A stretch of DNA of 64,000 nt. It comes from Actinomycetospora endophytica (lineage in GTDB: Bacteria > Actinomycetota > Actinomycetes > Mycobacteriales > Pseudonocardiaceae). The translations under genes and the position numbers were made by a program. Every line of letters begins with the position of its first letter. Positions within the stretch are counted from its first letter, which is position 1. The stretch is taken from assembly GCF_021026375.1 (NCBI RefSeq), contig NZ_JAJNDB010000002.1, positions 186,001 to 250,000 of the forward strand, in the 5' to 3' direction. This document shows, piece after piece, positions 1 to 8,465 of this stretch. The notes under the pieces were generated by a model. The model did no database searches and had not been told where the DNA came from. It worked only from the letters and a program-made list of their open reading frames with translations.

Positions 1-771
1 GTGGGGGAGCCGGACGAGGGCGCGCCGACACCGTCCACGAAGGGTTCCCCACGGCGGCCGTGGTCCCGTCGCGAGTACACCCCCGAGGAGATCGAGGCCG
101 CCAAGCAGCAGTGGCGCGACATCCGGCCGTGGGAGCACCCGATGGCCCGCGCCGACAAGGTCCTGATCTTCTCGACGGTCGCGGTCACCGTCCTGCTGCT
201 GGGATCGCTGCCGGTCCGACCGTTCCTGCTCGCCACGCACCCCGTCGCGCTGAGCGCCGTCACCGGCAGCCTGTCGGCGGTCGGCGCGGCGTCGGCGTTC
301 GCTCGGATCGGCGGCACCGATGTGTGGCTCGTCGTCGCGGCCGGCGTGTTCGGCATGATCAAGTTCGACTGGCTCTTCTGGTGGGCCGGCCGTCGGTGGG
401 GCGCGAAGGGCGTCCGGTTCTTCACCCCGCCCGGGCGCGCCACGCGGTTCGTCGAGCGCGTCCGGTCATGGCCGCCGTGGACCATCGGGCTGATCGTCAT
501 CGCCGCGGCGCTGCCCGGGGTGCCGTCCGTGCCGCTGTTCCTGCTGGCGGGGCTCGCCGGGCTGCCGCTGGTGGTCTTCCTGGTGCTCGACGCGATCGGG
601 TCGGCCCTCGTCGTCGGGCTCGTCGCCGGCCTGGGGTACGGGTTGGGCCAGACCGCCGTCGACGTCGTGCTGAAGGTCGATCAGTACGCGCTGTGGGTCA
701 GCATCGCGCTCATCCTCGTCATCTCCTTCCGGGCGGGACGACGGGGACAGCCGAGCACCGCCGGGCGTTGA
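1..771 (+). CDS. VTT/DedA-like membrane protein
   Basis: A 256-residue integral membrane protein. A charged N-terminal tail of about 45 residues is followed by hydrophobic segments near residues 53-72, 80-120, 155-195 and 195-245, with a re-entrant-looking GLPSVP-type stretch (LPGVPSVPLF) typical of the SNARE-associated/VTT (DedA) family. These proteins act in the cytoplasmic membrane in lipid or undecaprenyl-phosphate handling; the substrate here cannot be told. The first base of the window is the G of a GTG codon, so this may be the true start or the gene may extend upstream of the window. It converges on the WYL regulator with only 3 bases between the two stop codons. Confidence 0.6.
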   Translation: MGEPDEGAPTPSTKGSPRRPWSRREYTPEEIEAAKQQWRDIRPWEHPMARADKVLIFSTVAVTVLLLGSLPVRPFLLATHPVALSAVTGSLSAVGAASAFARIGGTDVWLVVAAGVFGMIKFDWLFWWAGRRWGAKGVRFFTPPGRATRFVERVRSWPPWTIGLIVIAAALPGVPSVPLFLLAGLAGLPLVVFLVLDAIGSALVVGLVAGLGYGLGQTAVDVVLKVDQYALWVSIALILVISFRAGRRGQPSTAGR

Positions 772-774
772 TCC

Positions 775-1755
775 TCAGCCGGGCCCGTACAACGACGCCA
801 GCGCCGCCGCGGTGTCACGCATCTGCTCGCGCAGCGCGGGCGGCGATACGACCTCGATCTCCGCGCCGAGCCCGAGCAGCTCCGAGCGCGCGGCCGCGAT
901 CGACTCGATCGGGATCACCGCACTCGTCCACCCCCCGTCGTCGACCGGCCACTCCCGCTCCGCCAGCGCCCGCGCGGTGTGCGGCCGCAGCACCACCGGC
1001 GCGAGCTCCATCCCGAACGACGAGAGCCGCACCGCCGCCTCCGCCTGGTACAGCGACGCCGTCAGCTCGGAGGACCGCTCGTTCCAGTACCGCCACAGGT
1101 CGAACCCCTCGGGCCGGTCGAAGCGCACGTCGAGCGTCTCCAGCTCGAGCACCCGCGCGACCCGGTAGGTGCGCGGATCCCCGACGCCGTGCGGCCGCGC
1201 CACCAGATACCAGACCCCGGCCTTGAGCACGATGCCGAGCGGCTCCAGCTCCCGCTCGACCTCCTCGTCGCCCCACCGCCGGTAGCGGATCCGCACGACC
1301 CGCTGGTTCCACACCGCGTCGGCGATCCCGGTCAGCGTCGGGACGTGGTCGGCCTCCCGGAACCAGCCGGGTGCGTCGAGATGGAAGCGCTCCGCGATGC
1401 GGGCGGAGCGCTCGGCCAGCTCGGTCGGGAGCGCCGCCTGCACCTTGAGCTGGGCCGCGGCGAGGACCCGCCCCAGTCCGAGCTCGGCGGCGGCGCCCGG
1501 CATGCCGGACAGGGCGAGCGAGTCGGCCTCCTCGGCGGACATCCCGGTGAGTTGCGTGCGGTAGCCCTCGAGCAGCGAATACCCGCCGTCGGGACCGCGG
1601 TCGGCGTAGACCGGCACGCCGGACTCGGTCAGGGCGTCCATGTCGCGGTAGATGGTGCGGATGGACACCTCGAGCTCGTCGGCGAGCTCCCGCGCCGTCA
1701 TGCGGCCGCGCGCCTGCAGCATCATCAGCAGGGAGAGCAGTCGGCTCGCACGCAC
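775..1755 (-). CDS. WYL-domain transcriptional regulator (YafY type)
   Basis: A 326-residue cytoplasmic DNA-binding regulator. Residues 1-60 form a winged helix-turn-helix (ARELADELEVSIRTIYRDMD) and residues 140-230 carry the WYL domain (GVWYLVARPHG), which in this family binds an effector, often nucleic acid. A WCX-like C-terminal domain follows. The GTG start at 1755 leaves a 121-bp divergent region before the AlkZ-like gene. That region holds two copies of TGACA-N5-TGTCA, the likely operator for this protein and for control of the divergent gene. WYL regulators commonly autoregulate and control a neighbouring gene; that link is inferred here from position. Confidence 0.85.
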   Translation of the reverse strand: MRASRLLSLLMMLQARGRMTARELADELEVSIRTIYRDMDALTESGVPVYADRGPDGGYSLLEGYRTQLTGMSAEEADSLALSGMPGAAAELGLGRVLAAAQLKVQAALPTELAERSARIAERFHLDAPGWFREADHVPTLTGIADAVWNQRVVRIRYRRWGDEEVERELEPLGIVLKAGVWYLVARPHGVGDPRTYRVARVLELETLDVRFDRPEGFDLWRYWNERSSELTASLYQAEAAVRLSSFGMELAPVVLRPHTARALAEREWPVDDGGWTSAVIPIESIAAARSELLGLGAEIEVVSPPALREQMRDTAAALASLYGPG

Positions 1756-1779
1756 GGGTCACAGTCCTACCGCATGACC

Positions 1780-1852
1780 TGACAGCTCTTGTCACCCTCC
1801 CCACGCCGTGTCCTCACGCGATCCCGTCGGCCGGACCTGACAGCACGTGTCA
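1780..1852. promoter_or_regulatory. Paired TGACA-N5-TGTCA dyads in the divergent promoter
   Basis: Two inverted repeats with the same half-sites and spacing, TGACA-GCTCT-TGTCA at 1780-1794 and TGACA-GCACG-TGTCA at 1838-1852, both preceded by CC. Their centres are 58 bp apart between the WYL regulator and the AlkZ-like gene. The second lies 24 bp before the AlkZ-like ATG. Best read as two operators for the WYL protein. Confidence 0.6.
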
Positions 1853-1876
1853 GCCGGCGACCGGCAGGCTGGCCGG

Positions 1877-2983
1877 ATGGACGTGAGCAGGGAGCGCGCG
1901 ATCGCGTTCCGGATCGCCGCGCAGGGTCTGGGACGGGTCGACGACGACGACGGCGCCGCGGCCGTCCTGGCGCTCGGCGTTCAGCACCTCGGCCCCGCCG
2001 CCGCGATCGCGCTGGCCGCCCGTCTTCCTGGCGCGCCGGAGACCCCTGCTGAGCGGGGCCTCGAGCTCGCCTGGACCCACCGCGGGGCGCCGCACTGGCA
2101 CGGGGCCGGATCGCTGCGGTCGTGGGCGGACGCCCTGCGCCCGCTCGACGACGACGATGCCGCGGCCCGGCTGAACTGGTCGGGACCCGGCGTCGAGCGC
2201 ACCGGGACCACCCCGCTGGCCGCGATCGACACGGTCGCCGGCGCGCTCGCCGACGTCGTCCGGGACCCGATGACCAAGGGCGAGGTCAGCGGCGCCGTCT
2301 CCGCCGTGCTGCCGCGCGCATTGCAGTACGACTGCGTGCCCTGCGGCGCCACCCACGTCCACGACCAGCTGCTGCGCCTGGGCGCGGGCCCCGCCGGGAT
2401 CGGGCTCGACGCGTCGGCCCGCACGCTGCGGCTCACCCCGCGCCCGCCCGGGTGGACACCGCCGTCGGGGCCGGGCTCGCCCGCCGCGGTCGCCCGGCTC
2501 GTGACGGCAGCCGTGCGGGTCCTCGGGCCGGTGACGACGGCGGACCTCGCGGCCTGGGTGGGGACCGGGGCCGGGCCGCTGCGGCCGGCCGTCGACGCGG
2601 CCGGGCTCGCCGAGGTGACCGTCGAGGGGCGGCGGGCGTGGGTGGCACCCGACCGGCTCGACCTGCTCACCGACCCGCCCACGCCGCCTCGACTGCGGCT
2701 GCTGCCGCCGTTCGACCCGCTGCTCGCCGGACGGGACCGGGCGCTGCTCGTCCCGGAGACCGGCCGGCGGCGGACGTTGTGGCCGTCGCTGGGGCACCCG
2801 GGTGCGGTGCTGGCCGACGGCGAGGTGGTCGGGACCTGGCGGCCGCAGGCCTCGGGCCGGACGCTGACGCTCGCGGTCACCGCCTTCGACGACGGGTCGT
2901 GGTCGGGTCTCGACGAGGAGGCGGAGCGGGTCGCGGCGGCGCGGGGGCTGCGGCTGGCCGATGTCAGAACAGGTTCATCCTGA
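1877..2983 (+). CDS. Winged-helix DNA-binding protein, AlkZ-like (HTH_42)
   Basis: A 368-residue protein of the HTH_42 superfamily, whose best studied members are AlkZ-type DNA glycosylases that unhook interstrand crosslinks or protect antibiotic producers. Family features visible are the N-terminal helix-rich region, a LPRALQYDCVPCGATHVHDQ central block with conserved-looking polar residues, and the C-terminal PPFDPLLAGRDRALL block typical of the fold. I see no clear QxQ catalytic motif, so glycosylase activity is not established. ATG at 1877 is preferred over the GTG/ATG codons up to 30 bp upstream because those fall next to the operator. A role in DNA repair under WYL control fits the neighbour but is inference. 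Confidence 0.65.
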   Translation: MDVSRERAIAFRIAAQGLGRVDDDDGAAAVLALGVQHLGPAAAIALAARLPGAPETPAERGLELAWTHRGAPHWHGAGSLRSWADALRPLDDDDAAARLNWSGPGVERTGTTPLAAIDTVAGALADVVRDPMTKGEVSGAVSAVLPRALQYDCVPCGATHVHDQLLRLGAGPAGIGLDASARTLRLTPRPPGWTPPSGPGSPAAVARLVTAAVRVLGPVTTADLAAWVGTGAGPLRPAVDAAGLAEVTVEGRRAWVAPDRLDLLTDPPTPPRLRLLPPFDPLLAGRDRALLVPETGRRRTLWPSLGHPGAVLADGEVVGTWRPQASGRTLTLAVTAFDDGSWSGLDEEAERVAAARGLRLADVRTGSS

Positions 2984-2993
2984 CGTCAGAACT

Positions 2994-3016
2994 GTCAGCG
3001 GAGGGCCATCGCTGAC
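2994..3016. terminator. REP-like hairpin between convergent genes
   Basis: GTCAGCG-N9-CGCTGAC, a 7-bp perfect stem with a 9-nt loop, between the end of the AlkZ-like gene (2983) and the stop of the Sir2 gene (3024). It belongs to the dispersed hairpin family seen again at 25.9, 46.75 and 52.2 kb, and could end transcription from both sides. Confidence 0.55.
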
Positions 3017-3023
3017 GGCCGCC

Positions 3024-3884
3024 TCACCAGCCCAGCCGCGCGTCCAACGCCTCGAGCGTCGCCTGCGCACCTGCCGCGAGGCCGACCCCGTGCCCGTGGC
3101 GGACCTCCGGCTCCCGCACGTTGATCCGGACGAGCCGCCCCGACGACGCCGAGGCCAGCTCGGCGTGGCGCCGCACCGTCGGGACGGCCGTTCCCGCCCC
3201 GAGCTCGACCACGGCGACCCCGGCCGCGTCCTGCGCCCGCAGCCAGGCCCGGTGGGCGGCCATCCGCTCGCCGTGCATGCCGGGCACCCACGAGCCGTCC
3301 CCGAACATGAGGATGTTCGGCCGCGCGAGCGCTCCACAGCGATCGCACCCCGGCAGCGGCGGGACGGCCCGCATCGTCGTCTCGTCGACCGCCACCTCGA
3401 CCCGGTCCGCGGACCAGGTGTCCTCGCGGCACGGGCGCGAGCACTGCAGCGTGCCGATCGCGCCGTGGCACTCGGTCACGTCCTCGTCGTCGAACCCGGC
3501 CATCTGGAACGCACCGTCGACGTTGGAGGTGAACACCCGCGTCGGCAGTCGGTCCGCCCAGCCGCGCAGCACGCCGAAGCCGGGGTGCGGCACCGTCGCG
3601 CGGTAGAGCGCCAGCCGGTGGCCGTAGAAGCCCCAGGCGAGCTCGGGGTCGTCGTCGAAGTGCGCCGGGTCGGCCAGCTCCTCGAACCGCAACCCGAGCC
3701 GCCGGTAGGGCGGGTACGCGCGCCAGAAGCCCTCGGGTCCCCGGAAGTCCGGGAGGCCCGAGTCGACGCCCATGCCCGCCCCGGCGGCGATCACCAGCGA
3801 CGTCGCGCCGGCGAGCAGGTCCGCCGCCTGCGCGAGGTCGTCGGGATCGCCGGCCTGAGCCTCGTCGGGCTCGGGGGAGCTCAG
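3024..3884 (-). CDS. SIR2-family NAD-dependent protein deacylase
   Basis: A sirtuin acting on acyl-lysines with NAD. Visible are the NAD-binding GAGMGVDSGLPDFRG motif, TSNVDG, the catalytic His in TECHGAIG, a CxxxC...CxxC zinc site (CSRPC, CDRC) and GAGTAVPTVR near the C-terminus. The first conventional start in frame, GTG at 3794, would cut into the first Rossmann strand. The frame stays open upstream with no ATG, GTG or TTG, but a CTG at 3884-3882 overlaps the TGA of the preceding gene as CTGA and would give a normal sirtuin N-terminus of about 286 residues. I therefore extend to that CTG; the start is uncertain. It is the last gene of a mutY-mhuD-sir2 operon. Confidence 0.8.
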   Translation of the reverse strand: MSSPEPDEAQAGDPDDLAQAADLLAGATSLVIAAGAGMGVDSGLPDFRGPEGFWRAYPPYRRLGLRFEELADPAHFDDDPELAWGFYGHRLALYRATVPHPGFGVLRGWADRLPTRVFTSNVDGAFQMAGFDDEDVTECHGAIGTLQCSRPCREDTWSADRVEVAVDETTMRAVPPLPGCDRCGALARPNILMFGDGSWVPGMHGERMAAHRAWLRAQDAAGVAVVELGAGTAVPTVRRHAELASASSGRLVRINVREPEVRHGHGVGLAAGAQATLEALDARLGW

Positions 3885-4201
3885 GATTCCCCGCCGCCCT
3901 TCCCGACCGAGAGCACCACCTCGAACTCGTACAGGTCCGCACCCGAGGAGACCGGCTGCTTGCGCTCACCGGCGTGCGCCGCGGCGGCCGCCCCGCCGTC
4001 ACGCCAGGCCGCGAAGGCCTCCTCGGACTCCCAGCGGGTGTAGACGAAGTAGCGGTCGTCCCCGGCCGTGGGGCGCAGCAGCTCGTAGCCGAGGAAGCCG
4101 GGCGTCTCCTTGATCGACTCGCCGCGGGCGGCGAAGCGGCGCTCCAGCTCCTCCCCGTTGCCCTCGGGGACCTTGATGGCATTGATCTTCACGACGGCCA
4201 T
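3881..4201 (-). CDS. mhuD: MhuD-like haem-degrading monooxygenase
   Basis: A 106-residue ABM-fold protein closely resembling M. tuberculosis MhuD (Rv3592) over its whole length: it starts MAVVKINAIKVP and contains PGFLGYELLRP and WESEEAFAAW. The haem-site residues known for MhuD are present: Asn7, Trp66 and the iron-ligating His76 (His75 in MhuD, shifted by one extra Ala). MhuD cleaves haem to mycobilin and iron in the cytoplasm without releasing CO. The ATG start is 9 bases downstream of the mutY stop, so the two genes are co-transcribed. The position near mutY matches the Rv3589-Rv3592 neighbourhood. Confidence 0.9.
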   Translation of the reverse strand: MAVVKINAIKVPEGNGEELERRFAARGESIKETPGFLGYELLRPTAGDDRYFVYTRWESEEAFAAWRDGGAAAAAHAGERKQPVSSGADLYEFEVVLSVGKGGGES

Positions 4202-4210
4202 GCCCCGACC

Positions 4211-5134
4211 CTACGACGACGGGTCGTGCGTGGCCTGTGTGTCGACGGGCTCGCCCGGGAGCGCGAACCGGCCGTCGGCGAGCTGCTCGACGAGCCCGTC
4301 GACGAGCAGCGAGTCCAGGCAGCGGGCGCGCTGCGCGGGATCGGTCAGCCACGCCGACTCCAGGGCCGGCGCCTCGACCGGTCCCGGGGCGCCGCGCAGC
4401 ACGTCGAGCAACCGCCCGCGGACCTGGCGGTCGGTGCCCGCCCAGCGCTGGGCCTTCTTCACCGGGCCGTCCCGGGCCGGCCGGCCGGCGTGCTGCCAGG
4501 CACAGAGATCGTGCACGGGGCAGTCCGCGCACCGGGGGCCCCGCGCGACGCACACGGTCGCGCCCAGCTCCATCAGCGCGGCCGAGGTGCGGGCCGCGGC
4601 GGCGTCGTCGAGGGGGAGCAGCGCCTCGGTCTCGGGGAGATCACGCGCCGAGGCGTCGCCGGCCTCGGCGCGGCCGTGCACGGCGCGGGCGACGACCCGG
4701 CGGACGTTGGTGTCGACGACGGGGCAGCGCCGTCCGTAGGCGAACGCGGCGACCGCACGCGCGGTGTAGGCGCCGATGCCCGGCAGGGCGAGCAGGGTCT
4801 CGACGTCGGACGGGACGACGTCGTCGTGCTCGGCGGCGACGACGGCGGCCGCGGCCTGCAGGCGCAGCGCGCGGCGGGGATAACCGAGCTTGCCCCAGGC
4901 GCGCAGGACCTCCGCGGTCGGCGCCGCGGCCAGGTCGGACGGACGTGGCCAGCGGGCCATCCACTCGTGCCAGATCGGTTCGACCCGCGCGACCGGCGTC
5001 TGCTGGAGCATGATCTCGCTGACCAGCACGCCCCAACCGGTCACGTCGGCGTGGCGCCAGGGCAGGTCGCGGGCGTGCGCGACGTACCAGGGCAGCAGCC
5101 GGTCGGCCAGGGTGGTGTCGGGCGCGAGGGTCAT
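4211..5134 (-). CDS. mutY: Adenine DNA glycosylase MutY
   Basis: A 307-residue base-excision glycosylase removing adenine opposite 8-oxoguanine. Residues 35-50 carry the catalytic Glu in VSEIMLQQTPV; the helix-hairpin-helix LPGIGAYTARAV is followed by the catalytic Asp in VVDTNVRR. A 4Fe-4S cluster site has the canonical spacing C-x6-C-x2-C-x5-C (CVARGPRCADCPVHDLC). The C-terminal domain is shorter than in E. coli MutY, as is usual in actinobacteria. ATG start at 5134, 110 bp from the divergent membrane-protein gene. Heads the operon with mhuD and sir2. Confidence 0.95.
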   Translation of the reverse strand: MTLAPDTTLADRLLPWYVAHARDLPWRHADVTGWGVLVSEIMLQQTPVARVEPIWHEWMARWPRPSDLAAAPTAEVLRAWGKLGYPRRALRLQAAAAVVAAEHDDVVPSDVETLLALPGIGAYTARAVAAFAYGRRCPVVDTNVRRVVARAVHGRAEAGDASARDLPETEALLPLDDAAAARTSAALMELGATVCVARGPRCADCPVHDLCAWQHAGRPARDGPVKKAQRWAGTDRQVRGRLLDVLRGAPGPVEAPALESAWLTDPAQRARCLDSLLVDGLVEQLADGRFALPGEPVDTQATHDPSS

Positions 5135-5244
5135 CGGGACCGATCCTGCCCCGCTCGACCAGGTGATCCACGCACGGGTGACTTCCCTCGACCCCCCGGC
5201 GCGGGCGGGTCGCGCGCGCCGACGACGCTCCTACCGTTCCCGGC

Positions 5245-6120
5245 ATGCTGCAGCCGGTGGGTCCGCTCCCGCCGTCGGTGTACTGGCGACGCCGGGCCGT
5301 CGCCATCGCGGCCGCCGTCCTCGTCCTCGCGCTGCTGGTCTGGGCGATCGCGGCCGCGGTGTCCGCCGACGGCGGGTCCGACGTGCCCGCCGCCGCGCCT
5401 CCGGCACCGGCTCCGGCGTCCGGCCCGCCGGAGCCCGTGGCGTCCCGCGGCGCGCTGCCCCCGCCGTCCGACGCCGCGGCCCTGCTCGGCTCGCGGGTCC
5501 TCCCGGGGACCCCCTCGCAGACCGGGAACGGATCGCGGCCGGGCGCCGCCGCGCTCCCCGGGGCGGACTCGCAGCCCGGCGGAGCGCACCCGGGCGGGGA
5601 AGGCCGGCCAGGCGGGGGTGCGTCGTCCACCACGACGGCGGCCACCCCGTCGTCCCCGGCCGCGCCGAGCGCCCCGAGCGCTCCCGCCTCGCCGAGTGTC
5701 TCCGCCCCGCAGGCCGCGGCCGCTCCGCCGCGCTGCGCCGACGGTGACCTGCGGATCACCGCGCGCACCGACAAGCCCCGCTACACCGCCGCCGAGCACC
5801 CCCTCTTCAGCCTGGTGATCACCAACACCGGCTCCACCCCGTGCTCCCGCGACCTCGACGCCGCCCGTCAGGCCATGGCAGTTGTGATCAAGCCGGGCGA
5901 CGGGCTCTGGGGCAGCAACGACTGCTCGCCCGCGCACTCGAACGACGTCCGGACCCTCGCCCCCGGCCAGGAGACGGTGTTCTCCGTCCGTTGGGCGGGC
6001 CGCCGGTCGTCGCCCGGCTGCAGCGGCGACCGCAGCGTCGTCCCCCCGGGCGACTACGAGCTGCTCACCCGGCTCGACGGCACCATCAGCGATCCCGCGA
6101 AGTTCACCATCACCTCCTAG
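5245..6120 (+). CDS. Membrane-anchored extracytoplasmic protein, Rv3587c-like
   Basis: A 291-residue protein with an N-terminal VGPLPPSVYWRRR motif, a single transmembrane anchor at about residues 16-38, a Pro/Ala/Gly-rich linker to about residue 160, and a compact C-terminal beta-sandwich-like domain with paired cysteines (CADGDLRITARTDKPRY, CSRDL, NDCSPAH, CSGDRS). The start and position between mutY and radA match the M. tuberculosis Rv3587c membrane protein. Function is unknown; the Cys-rich outer domain suggests a cell-envelope role. Its TAG stop overlaps the stop codon of radA on the other strand in a shared CTAG, leaving no room for disA. Confidence 0.75.
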   Translation: MLQPVGPLPPSVYWRRRAVAIAAAVLVLALLVWAIAAAVSADGGSDVPAAAPPAPAPASGPPEPVASRGALPPPSDAAALLGSRVLPGTPSQTGNGSRPGAAALPGADSQPGGAHPGGEGRPGGGASSTTTAATPSSPAAPSAPSAPASPSVSAPQAAAAPPRCADGDLRITARTDKPRYTAAEHPLFSLVITNTGSTPCSRDLDAARQAMAVVIKPGDGLWGSNDCSPAHSNDVRTLAPGQETVFSVRWAGRRSSPGCSGDRSVVPPGDYELLTRLDGTISDPAKFTITS

Positions 6121-7535
6121 CGTTTGTCCCGCTTCACCAGGAGCCCGACGGCGTCGAGCGCGCCCTCCAGGTTGTCGACCTGCGTGAGCTCGATGCCCTC
6201 CGGCGCCGTGATGCCCGGGCTGAACGGGATGACCGCCTTGGGGACCCCGAGCCGCGCGGCCTCGGCGAGCCTGCGGTCGGTGGCGGGCACCCGCCGGATC
6301 TCGCCGGTCAGCCCGACCTCCCCGATCACGACGAGGCCGTAGGGCAGCGGCGCGTTCCGGAACGACGAGGCGATGGCCAGCGCGATCGCGAGGTCGGCCG
6401 CGGGCTCGCGCAGCTTCATCCCGCCGACGGTCGCCGCGAACACGTCGTGCTGGGTGAACGAGAACCCCTTGGCCCGCTGCTGCAGCACCGCGAGGATCTT
6501 CAGCACGCGGTTGGTGTCGAGGTCGGACGCGGTCCGGCGGGCCGGTGCCTCGGAGCCCACCTTGGACGCCAGGCCCTGCACCTCGGCCATCAGCGGCCGT
6601 TTGCCCTCCATGGCGACGGTGACCGCCTGACCGGGGACGGTGCCCGTCATCGCCCCGACGAAGAGCCCGGACGGGTCGGTGACCTGGTGGATCCCGCCGT
6701 CGAACATCTCGAAGCAGCCGACCTCGTCCGACGGGCCGAAGCGGTTCTTCAGGCCGCGCACCATCCGCAGCGTGGAGTGCCGGTCCCCCTCGAAGGAGAG
6801 CACCACGTCGACCAGGTGCTCCAGCGTGCGGGGACCGGCGACCGCACCGTCCTTGGTGACGTGCCCGATCAGCACCACGGGCAGGTCGCGCTGCTTGGCC
6901 AGCGCGACCAGCGCGCTCGTCACCGCCCGGACCTGCGACACCCCGCCGGGCGTGCCCTCGATGTCGGCGGAACCGACGGTCTGGATGGAGTCGACCACCA
7001 GCAGGCCCGGGTCGACCGACTCCACGTGCGCGGCGACCTCCTCGAGATCCGCGGTGGCGGAGAGGAACAGGTGCGGCACGACGGCGTCGGTGCGCTCGGC
7101 CCGCAGCCGGACCTGGCCCGCGGACTCCTCACCGGTGACGTAGAGGACCGTGCCGCCCCCACGTGCCCGCTGGGCGGCGACCTCGAGCAGCAGCGTCGAC
7201 TTGCCCACCCCGGGCTCGCCGGCGAGGAGCACCACCGCGCCGGGGACGAGGCCGCCGCCGAGCACCCGGTCCAGCTCGCCCACCCCGGTCGGCCGGGACA
7301 CCACCGTCTCCAGGCCGACCTCGCCGATCGGCCGGACCGGGCTGGCGGCGCGGGTGGTGGCGCGGGGAGCGGCGCCGGGCGTGCCGACCGAGGCCGCCGC
7401 CGGCAGGCCCTCCTCGATCGTCCCCCAGCCGCCGCACCCCGGGCAGCGGCCGAGCCACTTCGCGGCGGGCTGCCCGCACGCGGTGCACTCGAACGGCCGG
7501 CTCTTCGCCTTGGACGTCCCCGACTTCGTGGTCAC
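6117..7535 (-). CDS. radA: DNA repair ATPase RadA (Sms)
   Basis: A 472-residue RecA-like branch-migration helicase used in recombinational repair. Order of domains: C4 zinc finger at residues 15-35 (CTACG...CPGCGGW), RecA core with Walker A GEPGVGKST and Walker B LLVVDSIQT, the RadA signature KNRFG, then a Lon-protease-like domain containing GVGGMKLREPAADLA-type sequence (TVGGMKLREPAADL). The frame is open far upstream to 8960, but family alignment fixes the start at GTG 7535 (VTTKSGTSKAKSRPFEC). It lies 38 bp downstream of lpqE on the same strand. In mycobacteria radA is followed by disA; here it is not. Confidence 0.95.
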   Translation of the reverse strand: MTTKSGTSKAKSRPFECTACGQPAAKWLGRCPGCGGWGTIEEGLPAAASVGTPGAAPRATTRAASPVRPIGEVGLETVVSRPTGVGELDRVLGGGLVPGAVVLLAGEPGVGKSTLLLEVAAQRARGGGTVLYVTGEESAGQVRLRAERTDAVVPHLFLSATADLEEVAAHVESVDPGLLVVDSIQTVGSADIEGTPGGVSQVRAVTSALVALAKQRDLPVVLIGHVTKDGAVAGPRTLEHLVDVVLSFEGDRHSTLRMVRGLKNRFGPSDEVGCFEMFDGGIHQVTDPSGLFVGAMTGTVPGQAVTVAMEGKRPLMAEVQGLASKVGSEAPARRTASDLDTNRVLKILAVLQQRAKGFSFTQHDVFAATVGGMKLREPAADLAIALAIASSFRNAPLPYGLVVIGEVGLTGEIRRVPATDRRLAEAARLGVPKAVIPFSPGITAPEGIELTQVDNLEGALDAVGLLVKRDKR

Positions 7536-7573
7536 GCGCCGGACACTAGGCCCGACCCCCGACGGCCTCGCAC

Positions 7574-8125
7574 CTACGAGGCGGGCACCGGGCTCGTCGT
7601 CTGCACCGGCACCGGCAGCGTGATCGAGCCGGCCTTGGCGAAGGTGAAGGTCACCGGGTAGGTCGGGCCGCCGTGCAGGACCTGCGTGACGCCCGCGAGG
7701 GTGAGCCGGAGGGTCCCGTTCATCTGCGTCGGCGAGGGCTTCCCGACCGGGCCCGGCTCGGAGCCGACGATCTGCGTCGCGGCCTCGCCCGGGATCGTCG
7801 TGGTGCCCTCGCTGCGGACCTGCGAGACGTACGGGCTCGAGACCGAGAGCAGCTGGTCGTCGGCGAGACCCTGGTTCACGAGCGTGCCCTTGAGCGTCAC
7901 GGTCGCGCCGACGGGCACGGTGACGGCCGAGCCGGGGTCCAGCGTGACGTCGCGCAGCGCGATCTGGCCGACCTGCCCCTCGGAGCCCGCGACGGACGAC
8001 ACCGTCGTGTCGGTCTGGGTGACCGCGCCGGCGCTGCAGCCGGACAGGACGACGGCGGCTGCGCCGAGGAGGGTCGCGACGAGCAGTGCCGTACGGCGCG
8101 GACGTCCCGTCGGGCGGCGGGTCAT
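7574..8125 (-). CDS. lpqE: LpqE-like lipoprotein
   Basis: A 183-residue exported lipoprotein: Arg-rich n-region, hydrophobic core and lipobox LSGC with the lipidated Cys near residue 30. The mature part is predicted all-beta (TVPVGATVTLKGTLVNQG, PVTFTFAKAGSITLPVPV), resembling copper-chaperone/DUF461-like immunoglobulin folds. Position between radA and carD, divergent from carD, matches Rv3584 (lpqE) of M. tuberculosis. Function is not known with certainty. ATG start at 8125. Confidence 0.75.
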   Translation of the reverse strand: MTRRPTGRPRRTALLVATLLGAAAVVLSGCSAGAVTQTDTTVSSVAGSEGQVGQIALRDVTLDPGSAVTVPVGATVTLKGTLVNQGLADDQLLSVSSPYVSQVRSEGTTTIPGEAATQIVGSEPGPVGKPSPTQMNGTLRLTLAGVTQVLHGGPTYPVTFTFAKAGSITLPVPVQTTSPVPAS

Positions 8126-8465
8126 GACGCGTGTCCTCCAGGGGCGGCGGTGCGGTCGGGCCGGAGCGCTGTCGAGTCGTGGGGTCGCGTCGCTCGTGGT
8201 GGTGCCCGTCCCGGTCGGGTCGGCGACACCCTAGCCCCCGCGCGCCCGACGGGCGTGCGCGCTGCCGGTGGCCTGCGCCCGTCCGGGTGGCGCAACGGGT
8301 CGGGTCGCGGTCGGTCCCGGCGGTCGCCCACAGCCCTCCCGACCTCGGGGAGCACGGCGATTCCCCGATTGTCAACCCCCTGACCTGCGAAGACGGGCCG
8401 ATCCCCCTCCGTGGTCGTGTCGCGGACGTGTTAACCTGGTAGCAGCGAAAGGGGCTAGGGGACAC
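8126..8465. promoter_or_regulatory. lpqE-carD divergent promoter region (340 bp)
   Basis: No convincing gene. On the + strand a TAACCT at 8432-8437 fits the actinobacterial -10 (TAnnnT) and lies about 28 bp before the carD ATG; no clear -35 is seen. The carD ribosome-binding site is the purine-rich GAAAGGGG...AGGGGAC stretch at 8447-8463. The lpqE promoter must lie in the left half; I cannot place it. Confidence 0.4.

Noticed and set aside
8360-8440. Consensus -35/-10 pair for carD using TTGTCA at 8369-8374
   Set aside because: The spacing to TAACCT (8432) is 57 bp, far too long; only the -10 candidate is kept.
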